A DNA stretch of 15,537 nt from Tannerellaceae bacterium (GTDB lineage: Bacteria > Bacteroidota > Bacteroidia > Bacteroidales > Tannerellaceae): assembly GCA_031265595.1 (NCBI GenBank), contig JAISCM010000180.1:1-15537 (forward strand), given 5' to 3'. The notes beneath the pieces were generated by a model. It did not search any database. It was not told the DNA's origin and saw only the letters and a program-made list of their open reading frames with translations. Shown in pieces: positions 8,169 through 15,460 of the stretch. Made by a program: the position numbers and the translations under genes. Numbering within the stretch: position 1 is the stretch's first letter; the number at the start of each line of letters is the position of its first letter.

Positions 8169-8250
8169 CAGCGCTTTTTTAAGCCCAGCCTCGTGTGATG
8201 GGAGATTAGGAAGCAGAACTAATTTTGAGTAACACAAACAAATTAAAAGA

Positions 8251-8904
8251 ATGAAGAATTTTCAATTAGAAGGAACTCCAAGAGAAACGCTTGGAAAAAA
8301 AGCGGTAAAAGCGATCCGTAACGAAGGCGGCATACCGGCTATTTTATATGGTAACGAACCGGTAGCATTGCCTTATGAAGGCGAGCTGAACAAAGGCGAA
8401 GCGTTGGTAGACGTTGGTGGTGGAAAAGGGATTATTGTAACAAACTTTACCGTTACCAAAGAAGCCGTTCGTCATTTGATCTATACGCCCGAAGTATTCC
8501 TGGTAGAACTTTCTCTTACGGGCAGTAAGAAGGTGATGGCTATCGTGAAGGATATGCAGTTTCAGCCTGTGAATGATTCTGTATTGCATATTGACTTTCT
8601 GGAAATTTTTGAAGACAAACCCATTGTTATCGAAGTTCCGGTTAAACTGGAAGGACACTCGGAAGGCGTAAAAGCCGGGGGTAAATTAAGCCTTGAGATG
8701 AGAAAGCTGAAAGTAAAAGGATTGTACACAGATGTGCCCGAACAGTTGATCATTGATATTACAAACCTTGGTTTAGGAAAAACCATCCAGGTAGGGTCTC
8801 TTCACTACGACAAACTGGAGTTGGTAAATGCTAAGAATGCCGTTGTATGCGCTGTTAAATTAACGCGTGCTGCCCGTGGCGCACAAGCTGCTGCCGGTAA
8901 ATAA
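8251..8904 (+). CDS. rplY: 50S ribosomal protein L25, long Ctc form
   Basis: A 217-residue L25/TL5/Ctc protein, which binds 5S rRNA in the large subunit. The long form has an N-terminal 5S-binding domain (TPRETLGKKAVKAIRNEGGIPAILYG, then VMAIVKDMQFQPVNDSVLHIDFLEI) followed by the C-terminal TL5-type beta domain (IVIEVPVKLEGHSEGVKAGGKLSLEMRKLKV). It ends in the Bacteroidetes-typical AVKLTRAARGAQAAAGK. Between LYGNEPV and TNFTVTKEAVRHL there are about 25 residues (ALPYEGELNKGEALVDVGGG and onward) that shorter L25 proteins do not have. This is probably a lineage-specific loop. The pairing with pth just downstream is a common arrangement in bacteria, and a terminator lies between the two genes. 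Confidence 0.95.
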   Translation: MKNFQLEGTPRETLGKKAVKAIRNEGGIPAILYGNEPVALPYEGELNKGEALVDVGGGKGIIVTNFTVTKEAVRHLIYTPEVFLVELSLTGSKKVMAIVKDMQFQPVNDSVLHIDFLEIFEDKPIVIEVPVKLEGHSEGVKAGGKLSLEMRKLKVKGLYTDVPEQLIIDITNLGLGKTIQVGSLHYDKLELVNAKNAVVCAVKLTRAARGAQAAAGK

Positions 8905-8933
8905 CATTGATAAACAAGTTATAAATTACACAA

Positions 8934-8968
8934 GGGGAAGGCGTTCTGCGAATGTTCTTCCCTTTTTT
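8934..8968 (+). terminator. Intrinsic terminator between rplY and pth
   Basis: GGGAAG (8935-8940) pairs with CTTCCC (8957-8962), and an inner stem GCGTTC/GAATGT (with two G-U pairs) closes on loop TGC, with one bulged T. Six T residues follow at 8963-8968. This is a good Rho-independent terminator only 14 bp before the pth ATG, so pth must use read-through or a promoter inside this short gap. Confidence 0.85.
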
Positions 8969-8982
8969 ATCGTATCGCAAGT

Positions 8983-9546
8983 ATGAAATATTTAATAGCC
9001 GGACTGGGCAACTTCGAGCCTCCCTACTGGGGGACTCGTCATAATATAGGGTTTCGCATCGTAAATGCTGTAGCCGAAGAGGCCGGCTCTTCTTTTTCCG
9101 AAGCCCGTTACGGAGCCATATCCAGGCTACGTGTTAAAAATAAGGAATTGGTCTTGCTCAAACCAAATACGTTTATGAACCTTAGCGGGTTGGCAGTCCG
9201 TTATTGGCTTCAGAAAGAGAGTATACCTGTAGAAAACCTGCTGGTCGTTGTAGACGATCTATCCCTCCCTTTCGGTATTTTACGTCTGAAGCCGAAAGGA
9301 AGCCATGCCGGCCACAATGGGTTGCGCAACATTGAAGACATGCTAAGCACACAGGAATATTGCCGGTTACGCTTTGGTATTGGGAATGATTTCCCACGTG
9401 GCGGACAGGTGGGTTTCGTGCTATCTCAATTCGAACCGGAAGAGATGGAAATCATGCCCGAGAAGGTGGAGCAGGCGGTAGAAATGGTTAAGAGCTTCTG
9501 CCTGGCAGGCGTGCAGGCGACAATGAATCAATTCAACAATAAATAA
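8983..9546 (+). CDS. pth: Peptidyl-tRNA hydrolase
   Basis: A 187-residue cytoplasmic enzyme that releases stalled peptides from peptidyl-tRNA so that the tRNA can be recycled. Family residues are all visible: Asn10 (GLGNFEP), catalytic His20 in GTRHNIGF, Asn66 in [10 protein letters not shown], Asp91 in [11 protein letters not shown] and Asn112 in [13 protein letters not shown]. They match N10, H20, N68, D93 and N114 of the Escherichia coli enzyme. The usual GNPGPEY is changed to GNFEPPY, a small variation next to the active site. The length is normal. The S4-domain gene follows 9 bp downstream, making a likely two-gene translation unit. Confidence 0.96.
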   Translation: MKYLIAGLGNFEPPYWGTRHNIGFRIVNAVAEEAGSSFSEARYGAISRLRVKNKELVLLKPNTFMNLSGLAVRYWLQKESIPVENLLVVVDDLSLPFGILRLKPKGSHAGHNGLRNIEDMLSTQEYCRLRFGIGNDFPRGGQVGFVLSQFEPEEMEIMPEKVEQAVEMVKSFCLAGVQATMNQFNNK

Positions 9547-9555
9547 CCGGCAGAT

Positions 9556-9969
9556 ATGAATGAAGTAAGAATAGATAAGTGGATGTGGGCGACCCGCATC
9601 TTTAAGACCCGCACCATTGCAACGGAAGCCTGCAAGAAGAACCGGGTCATGATCAACGGCGTGAGCGTTAAACCTTCGCGCATGATCAAAGTGGGCGATG
9701 TGATACAAGTGCGCAAACCTCCCGTAACGTTCTCCTTTAAGGTGGCAGGATTAACCGAGCGCCGGATGGGGGCTAAGCTGGTAGCGGAGTATCTTGAGAA
9801 CATTACGCCGCCGGAAGAGTATGAAATACTGGAAATGAATAAGATCTCCGGCTTCGTAAACCGGGCCAAAGGCTTAGGGAGGCCTACTAAAAAAGACCGC
9901 CGCGAGCTGGAACAGTTTACCGATGATGATTTCGACTTTGAGTTTGATTTCGATTCGGAAGAAGAATAA
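9556..9969 (+). CDS. S4-domain RNA-binding protein, HslR (heat shock protein 15) type
   Basis: A 137-residue protein with an N-terminal S4 RNA-binding domain (VRIDKWMWATRIFKTRTIAT, then VMINGVSVKPSRMIKVGDVI), the signature of the HslR/Hsp15 family. Escherichia coli Hsp15 binds 50S subunits carrying stranded peptidyl-tRNA and helps recycle them. Being 9 bp after pth, whose substrate is also peptidyl-tRNA, fits the same task. After a conserved middle part (GLTERRMGAKLVAEYLENIT) it ends in a basic patch (RAKGLGRPTKKDRRELEQF) and an acidic tail of Asp/Glu/Phe (FTDDDFDFEFDFDSEEE), typical of Bacteroidetes members. The gene ends 16 bp from the end of the convergent oxidoreductase gene; I see no terminator in that gap. 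Confidence 0.9.
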   Translation: MNEVRIDKWMWATRIFKTRTIATEACKKNRVMINGVSVKPSRMIKVGDVIQVRKPPVTFSFKVAGLTERRMGAKLVAEYLENITPPEEYEILEMNKISGFVNRAKGLGRPTKKDRRELEQFTDDDFDFEFDFDSEEE

Positions 9970-9985
9970 ATGCCATCCTTTCCCC

Positions 9986-11008
9986 TTAATCCGCGGGATA
10001 AACAACGCCTGACTGGCGACGGACTTCGTCTATTATTTCTAATGTAGCGAGTGAGTTTTCATGCGAATTAATAGCCGACTCCCGTTTGCCGGACTGGATA
10101 AGACGTATAAACTCAGCCACCTCGTAATAATATTCGTCCTTACCGGCAGCAGCGCTTATGTCTTCCGCTACCGGTTGGGCGCTCGTACCGGGGGCCGTTC
10201 GTGTACGCGGGGTAAAGACCACCTTGCCGATTCTATTTATACGGTCTACCGTTATATTCCCATCTTCGCCCTGTATCTCCGTAGGCAGAGCAGAATTGGC
10301 TATCTTGGAGTAAAGTACCGTTGCGTTCATGCCGTCGTAAACAAAATTAACCGCGCCCTGGCCGTCTACGCCGGAAGAAAGGACAATGCCCGAAGCGTCT
10401 ATCCTTTGAGGGCGGCCAAACAATACCACCATCGGATAGATGGTATAGATGCCTATGTCCATCATAGCGCCGTTTGAATACTCCGGCCGGAAAGCATTCA
10501 GCACAATTCCTTCTTTAAACGTATCGTAACGGGAAGAGTACTGGCAGTAACAGGCAAAATAACGGCGTACAACTCCTACCCTTCCGATGTTATCTTTTAT
10601 GGCCAGGAAGTTCGGCGTCAGGGTCGGTTTCATAGCTTCCATTAGCGCTACCTGATACTTCTGCGAGGCGGCTATCATTTCCCTGGCTTCTTTTGCATTA
10701 GAAGCTAAGGGCTTTTCGCATAGCACATGTTTGCCATATTGCATACACAAGATGCTTTGCGAAGCATGCAGAAAGTTAGGCGAGGCGATATAGACGGCGT
10801 CTATCAACGGGCTTTTCGCCATTTCTTCCAATGAAGTAAATGTGTGGGGTATCTGATGTTTGGCGGCAAAAGCGTTGGCCGTTTCCTGCGTGCGCGAATA
10901 GATGGCTGTCAATTCAAACCGTTCGTCCTGCCGGGCTCCGGCAATTACCCAATCTGTAATAAAGTTTGTTCCTACAATGCCGAAGCGTATCTTTTTCATC
11001 TTTTCCAT
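9986..11008 (-). CDS. Gfo/Idh/MocA-family NAD(P)-dependent oxidoreductase
   Basis: A 340-residue cytoplasmic dehydrogenase of the glucose-fructose oxidoreductase/inositol dehydrogenase family. The N-terminal Rossmann domain has KIRFGIVGTNFI (nucleotide-binding loop) and IDAVYIASPNFLHASQ. The family signature EKPLASNAKEA follows at about residue 98. The C-terminal beta-sheet domain includes GAMMDIGIYTIYP, the usual position of the catalytic/substrate-binding Asp and Tyr. The substrate is probably a sugar or polyol derivative but cannot be told from sequence. The ATG at 11006-11008 lies one base after the comB stop; a second start, MKKIRFG at 10999, is equally possible. It is the last gene of the pepT-gcvT-comB operon. 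Confidence 0.9.
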   Translation of the reverse strand: MEKMKKIRFGIVGTNFITDWVIAGARQDERFELTAIYSRTQETANAFAAKHQIPHTFTSLEEMAKSPLIDAVYIASPNFLHASQSILCMQYGKHVLCEKPLASNAKEAREMIAASQKYQVALMEAMKPTLTPNFLAIKDNIGRVGVVRRYFACYCQYSSRYDTFKEGIVLNAFRPEYSNGAMMDIGIYTIYPMVVLFGRPQRIDASGIVLSSGVDGQGAVNFVYDGMNATVLYSKIANSALPTEIQGEDGNITVDRINRIGKVVFTPRTRTAPGTSAQPVAEDISAAAGKDEYYYEVAEFIRLIQSGKRESAINSHENSLATLEIIDEVRRQSGVVYPAD

Positions 11009-11009
11009 T

Positions 11010-11726
11010 TTACTTACGTAAGATCAGTGTTTCGTTTTCTATTTGAAGCGCAGGAACGGCAGGCGCGATGTCTGAAGTTAAGCAATAACTTACCGATCCT
11101 TCCAGGTTGTTTGCTTTCAGGCGGGGCAGATGGTCGGTTTCTTCCATATAGTCTATCAGATCGTCTTTGTGGGCATACCACATATCGTAGGCTATTATGG
11201 CGGCGTCGCTTCCCGTTTGGTACCGGCCCGTTCCTACCAACGCTTCCGTTAATGCGCCGCCGTACAGCGTGTCTTCTATATTCACTTTATCTTCCCAGCC
11301 CGAAGCCAGTACGGTTACATCCCGCTGATGCGCCAGGCAATAACCGGCTATTGCCTGCAAATTAACGAACCCGCCGATAAGTACCCGGAAGGCTTCCCGG
11401 GCGATGGTAATTGCTTTAGTGCCATTGGTCGTAGTGAAAACGATGTCTTTCCCTTTTACCTTTTCCGGGGTATAATCGAAGGGCGAATTACCGAAGTCGG
11501 CAAAATCGCACCGCTGTACGTTCCGTTCGGCGCCTACCAGCCAACCTGCTTTCTTATACGCCCGGGCTTCTTCTACGGTAGCTACCGGGCGGATGCTGCG
11601 AACGCCGTTATAGAAGGCGGTTGCAATCGCAGTAGTAGCCCGGAATATATCGGCTACTACTACAATACTGTCAGGGTTATGATACGCCGGGTATAAGGCC
11701 GGCGAGAAGCAAACGTCTATTTTCAT
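11010..11726 (-). CDS. comB: 2-phosphosulfolactate phosphatase family protein
   Basis: A 238-residue ComB-family protein, normal length. ComB removes phosphate from 2-phosphosulfolactate in coenzyme M biosynthesis in methanogens, and homologues are common in bacteria that make no coenzyme M. Family motifs are present: [17 protein letters not shown] near the start, [27 protein letters not shown] running into TTNGTKAI, and [19 protein letters not shown]. The start overlaps the gcvT stop by four bases (ATGA), so translation is probably coupled. In an anaerobic Bacteroidetes the true substrate is unclear; a part in sulfonate or sulfonolipid metabolism is possible but nothing here shows it. The gene name follows the family and the function is inferred. 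Confidence 0.85.
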   Translation of the reverse strand: MKIDVCFSPALYPAYHNPDSIVVVADIFRATTAIATAFYNGVRSIRPVATVEEARAYKKAGWLVGAERNVQRCDFADFGNSPFDYTPEKVKGKDIVFTTTNGTKAITIAREAFRVLIGGFVNLQAIAGYCLAHQRDVTVLASGWEDKVNIEDTLYGGALTEALVGTGRYQTGSDAAIIAYDMWYAHKDDLIDYMEETDHLPRLKANNLEGSVSYCLTSDIAPAVPALQIENETLILRK

Positions 11727-12808
11727 TTCCTAAAAGGCCCTTTTACTACTTCGGCTTTCAAGTCTTTATTGCGTACCTTAATATATAAGGTAGCGCCCGT
11801 CTGGGCATATTCCGGTTTTACATACCCCATTCCGATTCCCTTTTTCAGGCAGGGAGACATCGTGCCCGAGGTGACTGTTCCAATGCAAGTCCCCCCTTCA
11901 TCCACTATTTCATAGCCGTGGCGGGGGATGCCTTTGTCTATCATTTCAAAGGAAACAAGCTTGCGGGTGACGCCTTCTTTCTTCTGGCGTTCCAGTTCCG
12001 TGCGATGGGTAAAGTCTTTGCCCTCCGCAAATTTGGTGATCCAGCCCAGGCCGGCTTCTATCGGCGAGGTGGTATCGTCCAGGTCGTTTCCGTACAGGCA
12101 GAAAGCCATTTCCAGACGAAGCGTATCGCGCGCCCCCAAGCCTACAGGCTTTATACCTTCCGGCTGGCCGGCTTCGAAGATAGCGTTCCAGATTGTCATC
12201 GCATCGCCGGGATAGAAATATAGCTCGAAACCGCCGGCGCCGGTGTAGCCCGTATTAGATATGATTACATTCTTACATCCGGCCAGTTCGCCCGTGGCAA
12301 AGGAGTAGTATGGAATGGCAGCTAAGTCTACCGGCGTAAGGCGCTGGAGTATCTCTTTTGCTTCCGGCCCTTGTACGGCCAATTGGGCCATCCGGTCCGA
12401 CGCATTTTCCAGTTCGGCGCCCACTTCATTATGGCTTATGCACCACTCCCAGTCTTTCTGTATATTTCCGGCATTCACTACCAGCAGGTACTTCTCCGGT
12501 TCGTAATAATACACTAAGAGATCGTCTACGATGCCGCCTTTGTCGTTGGGAAAACAGGTATATTGCGCTTTCCCTATCGTAAGCGCCGATACATCGTTCG
12601 ATGTAATACGCTGAAGAAATTCCAGCGCATCCGGCCCCTTTACCCAAAATTCTCCCATGTGGGATACATCAAATACACCCGCCCCCCTGCACACAGTAAG
12701 GTGTTCATCAATAATACCGGAATACTCAATAGGCATATTGTATCCGGCAAACTCATGCATTTTAGCGCCTAATGCAATATGCACATCCGTAAATGGCGTC
12801 TTCTTCAT
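11723..12808 (-). CDS. gcvT: Aminomethyltransferase, glycine cleavage system T protein
   Basis: A 361-residue T protein of the glycine cleavage complex. It transfers the methylene group from the aminomethyl-lipoyl arm of GcvH to tetrahydrofolate, releasing ammonia. Motifs include [19 protein letters not shown] near the N-terminus, [16 protein letters not shown], the folate-pocket Asp96 in [41 protein letters not shown] and the C-terminal [19 protein letters not shown]. The family often has GYTGEDGFE where this has GYTGAGGFE, a mild change. gcvP and gcvH are not in the window. It lies 12 bp after pepT and overlaps comB by four bases, so all four genes form one operon. Confidence 0.95.
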   Translation of the reverse strand: MKKTPFTDVHIALGAKMHEFAGYNMPIEYSGIIDEHLTVCRGAGVFDVSHMGEFWVKGPDALEFLQRITSNDVSALTIGKAQYTCFPNDKGGIVDDLLVYYYEPEKYLLVVNAGNIQKDWEWCISHNEVGAELENASDRMAQLAVQGPEAKEILQRLTPVDLAAIPYYSFATGELAGCKNVIISNTGYTGAGGFELYFYPGDAMTIWNAIFEAGQPEGIKPVGLGARDTLRLEMAFCLYGNDLDDTTSPIEAGLGWITKFAEGKDFTHRTELERQKKEGVTRKLVSFEMIDKGIPRHGYEIVDEGGTCIGTVTSGTMSPCLKKGIGMGYVKPEYAQTGATLYIKVRNKDLKAEVVKGPFRK

Positions 12809-12820
12809 GTTGCTTTTTGT

Positions 12821-14041
12821 TTAAGATTGCTTTGTTAGTAATTCTATTAGTTTAATGATTGTTTCCATACTCTTTTCAAGCGACTGCACCGGAAGATATT
12901 CATATCGCCCATGAAAATTCAGTCCTCCGGCAAAGATATTCGGGCAGGGCAACCCCATAAATGAGAGGCGCGCCCCGTCTGTCCCGCCACGGATGGGTTT
13001 AACGATTGGCGTTACGCCGGCTGCTTTCATCGCATCGAAAGCCAGGTCTACGATATGTTTCTTTGGCTCCACTACTTCGCGCATATTATAATACTGGTCG
13101 CGCATCTCCAGTAGCGTACTGCCGGGATGCCTTTCGTTCATCAGGCGGGTGAGCGACTGAAGCAACTGTTTCTTTTGTTCAAACAATTTACGGTCATGAT
13201 CTCGTACAAGATAAGAAAGAGACGCCTCTTCCACCGTGCCGCTCATCGCCGTAAGATGAAAGAAACCTTCGTAGCCTTCGGTATGCTCCGGGCGTTTCAC
13301 TACGGGAAGCCATGCGGCAAACTCTACCGCCAGCAGCGAAGCATTCACCATCTTGTCTTTGGCCGTTCCGGGATGTACATTCAGCCCCTTAAAACGTACT
13401 TTCGCAACGGCGGCATTGAAATTCTCATATTCCAGCTCGCCAATCTGCCCGCCGTCTATCGTATAGCCCCATGCACAACCGAATTTGTCCACATCAAAAT
13501 GGTCGGCCCCCTGCCCTATTTCTTCATCAGGTGTGAAGGCGATCCGTATTTTCCCATGCTCCACCTCCGGATGTTCCATAAAGTACTGCATAGCCGACAG
13601 AATAGCGGCAATCCCGCCTTTATCATCCGCCCCGAGCAAGGTCGTGCCATCGGTTACGATAAGCTCCTGCCCCACATAATCCCTTAGCTCGGGAAACATG
13701 CCGGGCGACAACACCACATCGCCCTTTTCGGATAACACAATATCGCCCCCCTTATACGTTACGATACGCGGCTTTACGCCTTTCCCCGGCATATCCGGGC
13801 TGGTATCCAGATGGGCAACGAACCCGATCACCGGCACCTTCTTCATCGTATTCCCCGGAAGCGTAGCCATCAGGTAGCTATGCTCGTCCAGCGTTACCTC
13901 TTCCAGGCCCATTTGCTTCAATTCTTCCGCTATCGCCTCGGCCAATACGCGCTGACCCGGCGTACTTGGCGTCTTCCCCGATGTCTCACTCGACTGCGTA
14001 TCGTAAGAAACATATTTCAGAAACCTGTCTGTTACGTTCAT
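12821..14041 (-). CDS. pepT: Peptidase T (tripeptide aminopeptidase)
   Basis: A 406-residue cytoplasmic M20 zinc peptidase that removes the N-terminal residue of tripeptides. Metal and catalytic residues are in place: His77 and Asp79 ([11 protein letters not shown]), the bridging Asp in [12 protein letters not shown] (139-140), Glu173/Glu174 in [10 protein letters not shown], and a C-terminal His in [34 protein letters not shown] is the family's substrate-binding stretch. The length matches Escherichia coli PepT (about 408). It is the first gene of the minus-strand operon pepT-gcvT-comB-oxidoreductase. Only 52 bp separate it from the toxin gene upstream on the same strand. I see no TAnnTTTG box in that gap, so its promoter may lie within the toxin gene or use another form. 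Confidence 0.96.
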   Translation of the reverse strand: MNVTDRFLKYVSYDTQSSETSGKTPSTPGQRVLAEAIAEELKQMGLEEVTLDEHSYLMATLPGNTMKKVPVIGFVAHLDTSPDMPGKGVKPRIVTYKGGDIVLSEKGDVVLSPGMFPELRDYVGQELIVTDGTTLLGADDKGGIAAILSAMQYFMEHPEVEHGKIRIAFTPDEEIGQGADHFDVDKFGCAWGYTIDGGQIGELEYENFNAAVAKVRFKGLNVHPGTAKDKMVNASLLAVEFAAWLPVVKRPEHTEGYEGFFHLTAMSGTVEEASLSYLVRDHDRKLFEQKKQLLQSLTRLMNERHPGSTLLEMRDQYYNMREVVEPKKHIVDLAFDAMKAAGVTPIVKPIRGGTDGARLSFMGLPCPNIFAGGLNFHGRYEYLPVQSLEKSMETIIKLIELLTKQS

Positions 14042-14093
14042 ATCTGTTGTATTCTTTTATCGGCCTGCGTTTGTTCCGGCATATTCCCATTTC

Positions 14094-14372
14094 TTATTTT
14101 TCGCCATAATGCCCGTATGAGGAAATGAGAACCACCGTAATAACATTCTCGTAAATCTCATATACCAAGCGGTGTTCCCTGATGATCCGTCTCGACCATT
14201 GCCCTTTTCTGTCTCCTTTCAGGGGTTCAGGCTTGCCCGTTCCTGTGGTAGGGTGCTCTTCCAGTTCACGGATAAGTGCGGATATTTTTTCAAGCGCCGA
14301 CTTATTCCCCGACCGGGCATGCCTCTGCAAACCCTCCTCTGCCTCTGGAGAAAGAATAATATCGTACCTCAC
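14094..14372 (-). CDS. YoeB/Txe-family mRNA interferase toxin
   Basis: A 92-residue type II toxin of the RelE superfamily, YoeB branch, which cleaves mRNA on the ribosome. The motif set GTGKPEPLKGDRKGQWSRRI, EHRLVYEI and the C-terminal HY is diagnostic. Likely catalytic residues are Glu49, Arg68 and His88-Tyr89, equivalent to E46, R65, H83 and Y84 of Escherichia coli YoeB. All are intact, so the toxin is probably active. It starts with GTG (14370-14372), overlapping the antitoxin stop by four bases (GTGA). This gives coupled, weaker translation than the antitoxin, as expected of a toxin. The sequence just before the terminal HY (SSYG) is less basic than in E. coli YoeB. Confidence 0.93.
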   Translation of the reverse strand: MRYDIILSPEAEEGLQRHARSGNKSALEKISALIRELEEHPTTGTGKPEPLKGDRKGQWSRRIIREHRLVYEIYENVITVVLISSYGHYGEK

Positions 14373-14710
14373 AGTCCGAGCAATTTATCAATCTGTTCAG
14401 ACGTATATTTCCGTCCTTTGCCATTTTTGATGCTATTCCTGGCATTGTCTATATGTTCAAGATTTCTCTTATCTGCAAAAAATAAGTCGCCAGACGGGCT
14501 TACGTCAAACGGATTTACCCTATATTCCGCAGGGATAGCTAAAAATTCTTTTACCCAATTTTCGGATACGAATTTTGTGTCTGGCTCCTCTGTTACAACC
14601 AGGTTCACATATTTGTTTTTCCCCCGTTTAACAGCTACCTGTTCCGTTTCGGCAAGTTCAAAGTAAGCCTTTGTTTGCCGGGCTATTTCTCTGGTGGTAA
14701 TTACTCTCAT
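14369..14710 (-). CDS. Phd/YefM-family antitoxin paired with the YoeB-like toxin
   Basis: A 113-residue antitoxin. The N-terminus, MRVITTREIARQTKAYFELA, and the following strand VAVKRGKNKYVNLVV, is the Phd/YefM DNA-binding and dimer domain. The middle (ENWVKEFLAIPAEYRVNPFD to NLEHIDNAR) makes it longer than Escherichia coli YefM (about 83). The tail GKGRKYTSEQIDKLLGL should fold on the toxin and neutralise it. An in-frame ATG at 14761 exists, but the promoter's -7 box (14731-14738) lies between the two starts, so 14710 is the real start. It probably represses its own operon by binding the palindrome at 14732-14747. An almost identical copy, without a toxin, lies upstream. Confidence 0.92.
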   Translation of the reverse strand: MRVITTREIARQTKAYFELAETEQVAVKRGKNKYVNLVVTEEPDTKFVSENWVKEFLAIPAEYRVNPFDVSPSGDLFFADKRNLEHIDNARNSIKNGKGRKYTSEQIDKLLGL

Positions 14711-14791
14711 ACTTTTTAATTTTACCCATACAAATGTACGTACATTTTTTTTGATATGCAATAGTCGCGATTCAGGGAGAAAAGAAGTTAA
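14436..14791 (-). repeat. Long direct repeat, copy 1 (toxin-antitoxin promoter and most of antitoxin)
   Basis: This 356-bp block recurs at 15017-15372 in the same orientation, offset 581 bp. I count 11 mismatches (about 97% identity) and no gaps. It covers the promoter, operator and antitoxin codons up to LEHIDNAR. Identity stops abruptly at both ends. Confidence 0.95.
14731..14761 (-). promoter_or_regulatory. Promoter and palindromic operator of the toxin-antitoxin operon
   Basis: On the minus strand TTG (14759-14761) and, after 20 bp, TACATTTG (14731-14738) form a good Bacteroidetes -33/-7 pair, 20 bp before the antitoxin ATG. A perfect 16-bp palindrome AAATGTACGTACATTT (14732-14747) overlaps the -7 box and is the obvious operator for antitoxin autorepression. 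Confidence 0.75.
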
Positions 14792-14824
14792 AAATCATCT
14801 TCCTACCAGGGCTTTTTAACAACT

Positions 14825-14886
14825 ACGTTTCACCTTTCACCAGGCGCTTCAAACCCTTTGCTGAAGCGGAAAGTAGGGTGAAACGT
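14825..14886. repeat. Nested inverted repeats in the spacer between the two antitoxin copies
   Basis: An outer 10-bp inverted repeat, ACGTTTCACC (14825-14834) and GGTGAAACGT (14877-14886), encloses an inner 7-bp pair, CGCTTCA (14845-14851) and TGAAGCG (14862-14868). The spacer 14792-14964 has no toxin gene or other convincing gene. A related direct copy of the CGTTTC-CTTTCACC wording recurs at about 14905-14918. It may be a structured RNA end or a remnant of a small repeat element. Confidence 0.6.
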
Positions 14887-14964
14887 GGTCGTTCCACCAG
14901 TGGCCGTTTCCTTTCACCGGTTCGTAGAGGGGGAGATTGCGGTAGCCGAATATAAATATCATGC

Positions 14965-15291
14965 TTAACGAAAAAGTTCTGCTTGTTCTTCCCTGGATAG
15001 CTTTTTAGTTTTCCCTTTCCTGGCATTGTCTATATGTTCAAGATTTCTCTTATCTGCAAAAAATAAGTCGCCGGACGGGCTTACGTCAAACGGATTTACT
15101 CTATATTCCGCAGGGATAGATAAAAATTCTTTTACCCAATTTTCGGATACGAATTTTGTGTCCGGCTCCTCCGTTACAACTAGGTTCACATATTTATTTT
15201 TCCCCCGTTTAACAGCTACCTGTTCCGTTTCGGCAAGTTCAAAATAAGCCTTTGTTTGCCGGGTTATTTCTCTGGTGGTAATTACTCTCAT
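14965..15291 (-). CDS. Second Phd/YefM-family antitoxin, no toxin gene downstream
   Basis: A 108-residue antitoxin nearly identical to the first over residues 1-91 (Ala10 to Thr in REITRQT, and Ala to Ser in FLSIPAEYR). After LEHIDNAR it differs: the tail is KGKTKKLSREEQAELFR instead of NSIKNGKGRKYTSEQIDKLLGL. The tails share the wording K-x2-S-x-E-Q-x2-L and may be distant relatives. The DNA-binding part, promoter and operator are the same as in copy 1, so both antitoxins probably repress both promoters. No RelE/YoeB frame follows in the 173 bp downstream, so it is orphaned. It could act as an anti-addiction antitoxin or be the remains of a second pair. The start at 15289-15291 was chosen as for copy 1; longer frames run back through the promoter. 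Confidence 0.85.
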   Translation of the reverse strand: MRVITTREITRQTKAYFELAETEQVAVKRGKNKYVNLVVTEEPDTKFVSENWVKEFLSIPAEYRVNPFDVSPSGDLFFADKRNLEHIDNARKGKTKKLSREEQAELFR

Positions 15292-15372
15292 ACTTTTTAA
15301 TTTTACCCATACAAATGTACGTACATTTTTTTTGATATGCAATAGCCGCCATTCAGGGAGAAAAGAAGTTAA
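15017..15372 (-). repeat. Long direct repeat, copy 2
   Basis: This is the partner of 14436-14791, ungapped, with 11 mismatches, 8 of them within the coding part and most of them transitions. Its right end stops at GAAGTTAA, the same point as in copy 1. No terminal inverted repeats or transposase are seen, so simple segmental duplication or recombination is more likely than an insertion sequence. Confidence 0.95.
15312..15342 (-). promoter_or_regulatory. Duplicate promoter and palindromic operator of the second antitoxin
   Basis: The same arrangement as at copy 1: minus-strand TTG (15340-15342), 20 bp, TACATTTG (15312-15319), and the 16-bp palindrome at 15313-15328, with no change in any of these elements. 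Confidence 0.72.
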
Positions 15373-15460
15373 CATTGTTCGCAAACAGAATGATCTATAG
15401 ATTTACGTATTCGGGAAGCGTCTACCTGATAACTATTGAAAACCGGTTGTAACAATTTGT

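Noticed and set aside
14823..15026. A 67-codon minus-strand frame after the second antitoxin as a candidate toxin.
   Set aside because: Its start lies inside the antitoxin gene in another frame, the product is Arg/Lys/Pro-rich with no RelE, YoeB or other toxin motif, and it runs through the inverted repeats.
14436..15372. The 356-bp direct repeats as ends of an insertion sequence or composite transposon.
   Set aside because: There are no terminal inverted repeats or transposase, and the repeat content is simply an antitoxin gene with its promoter.
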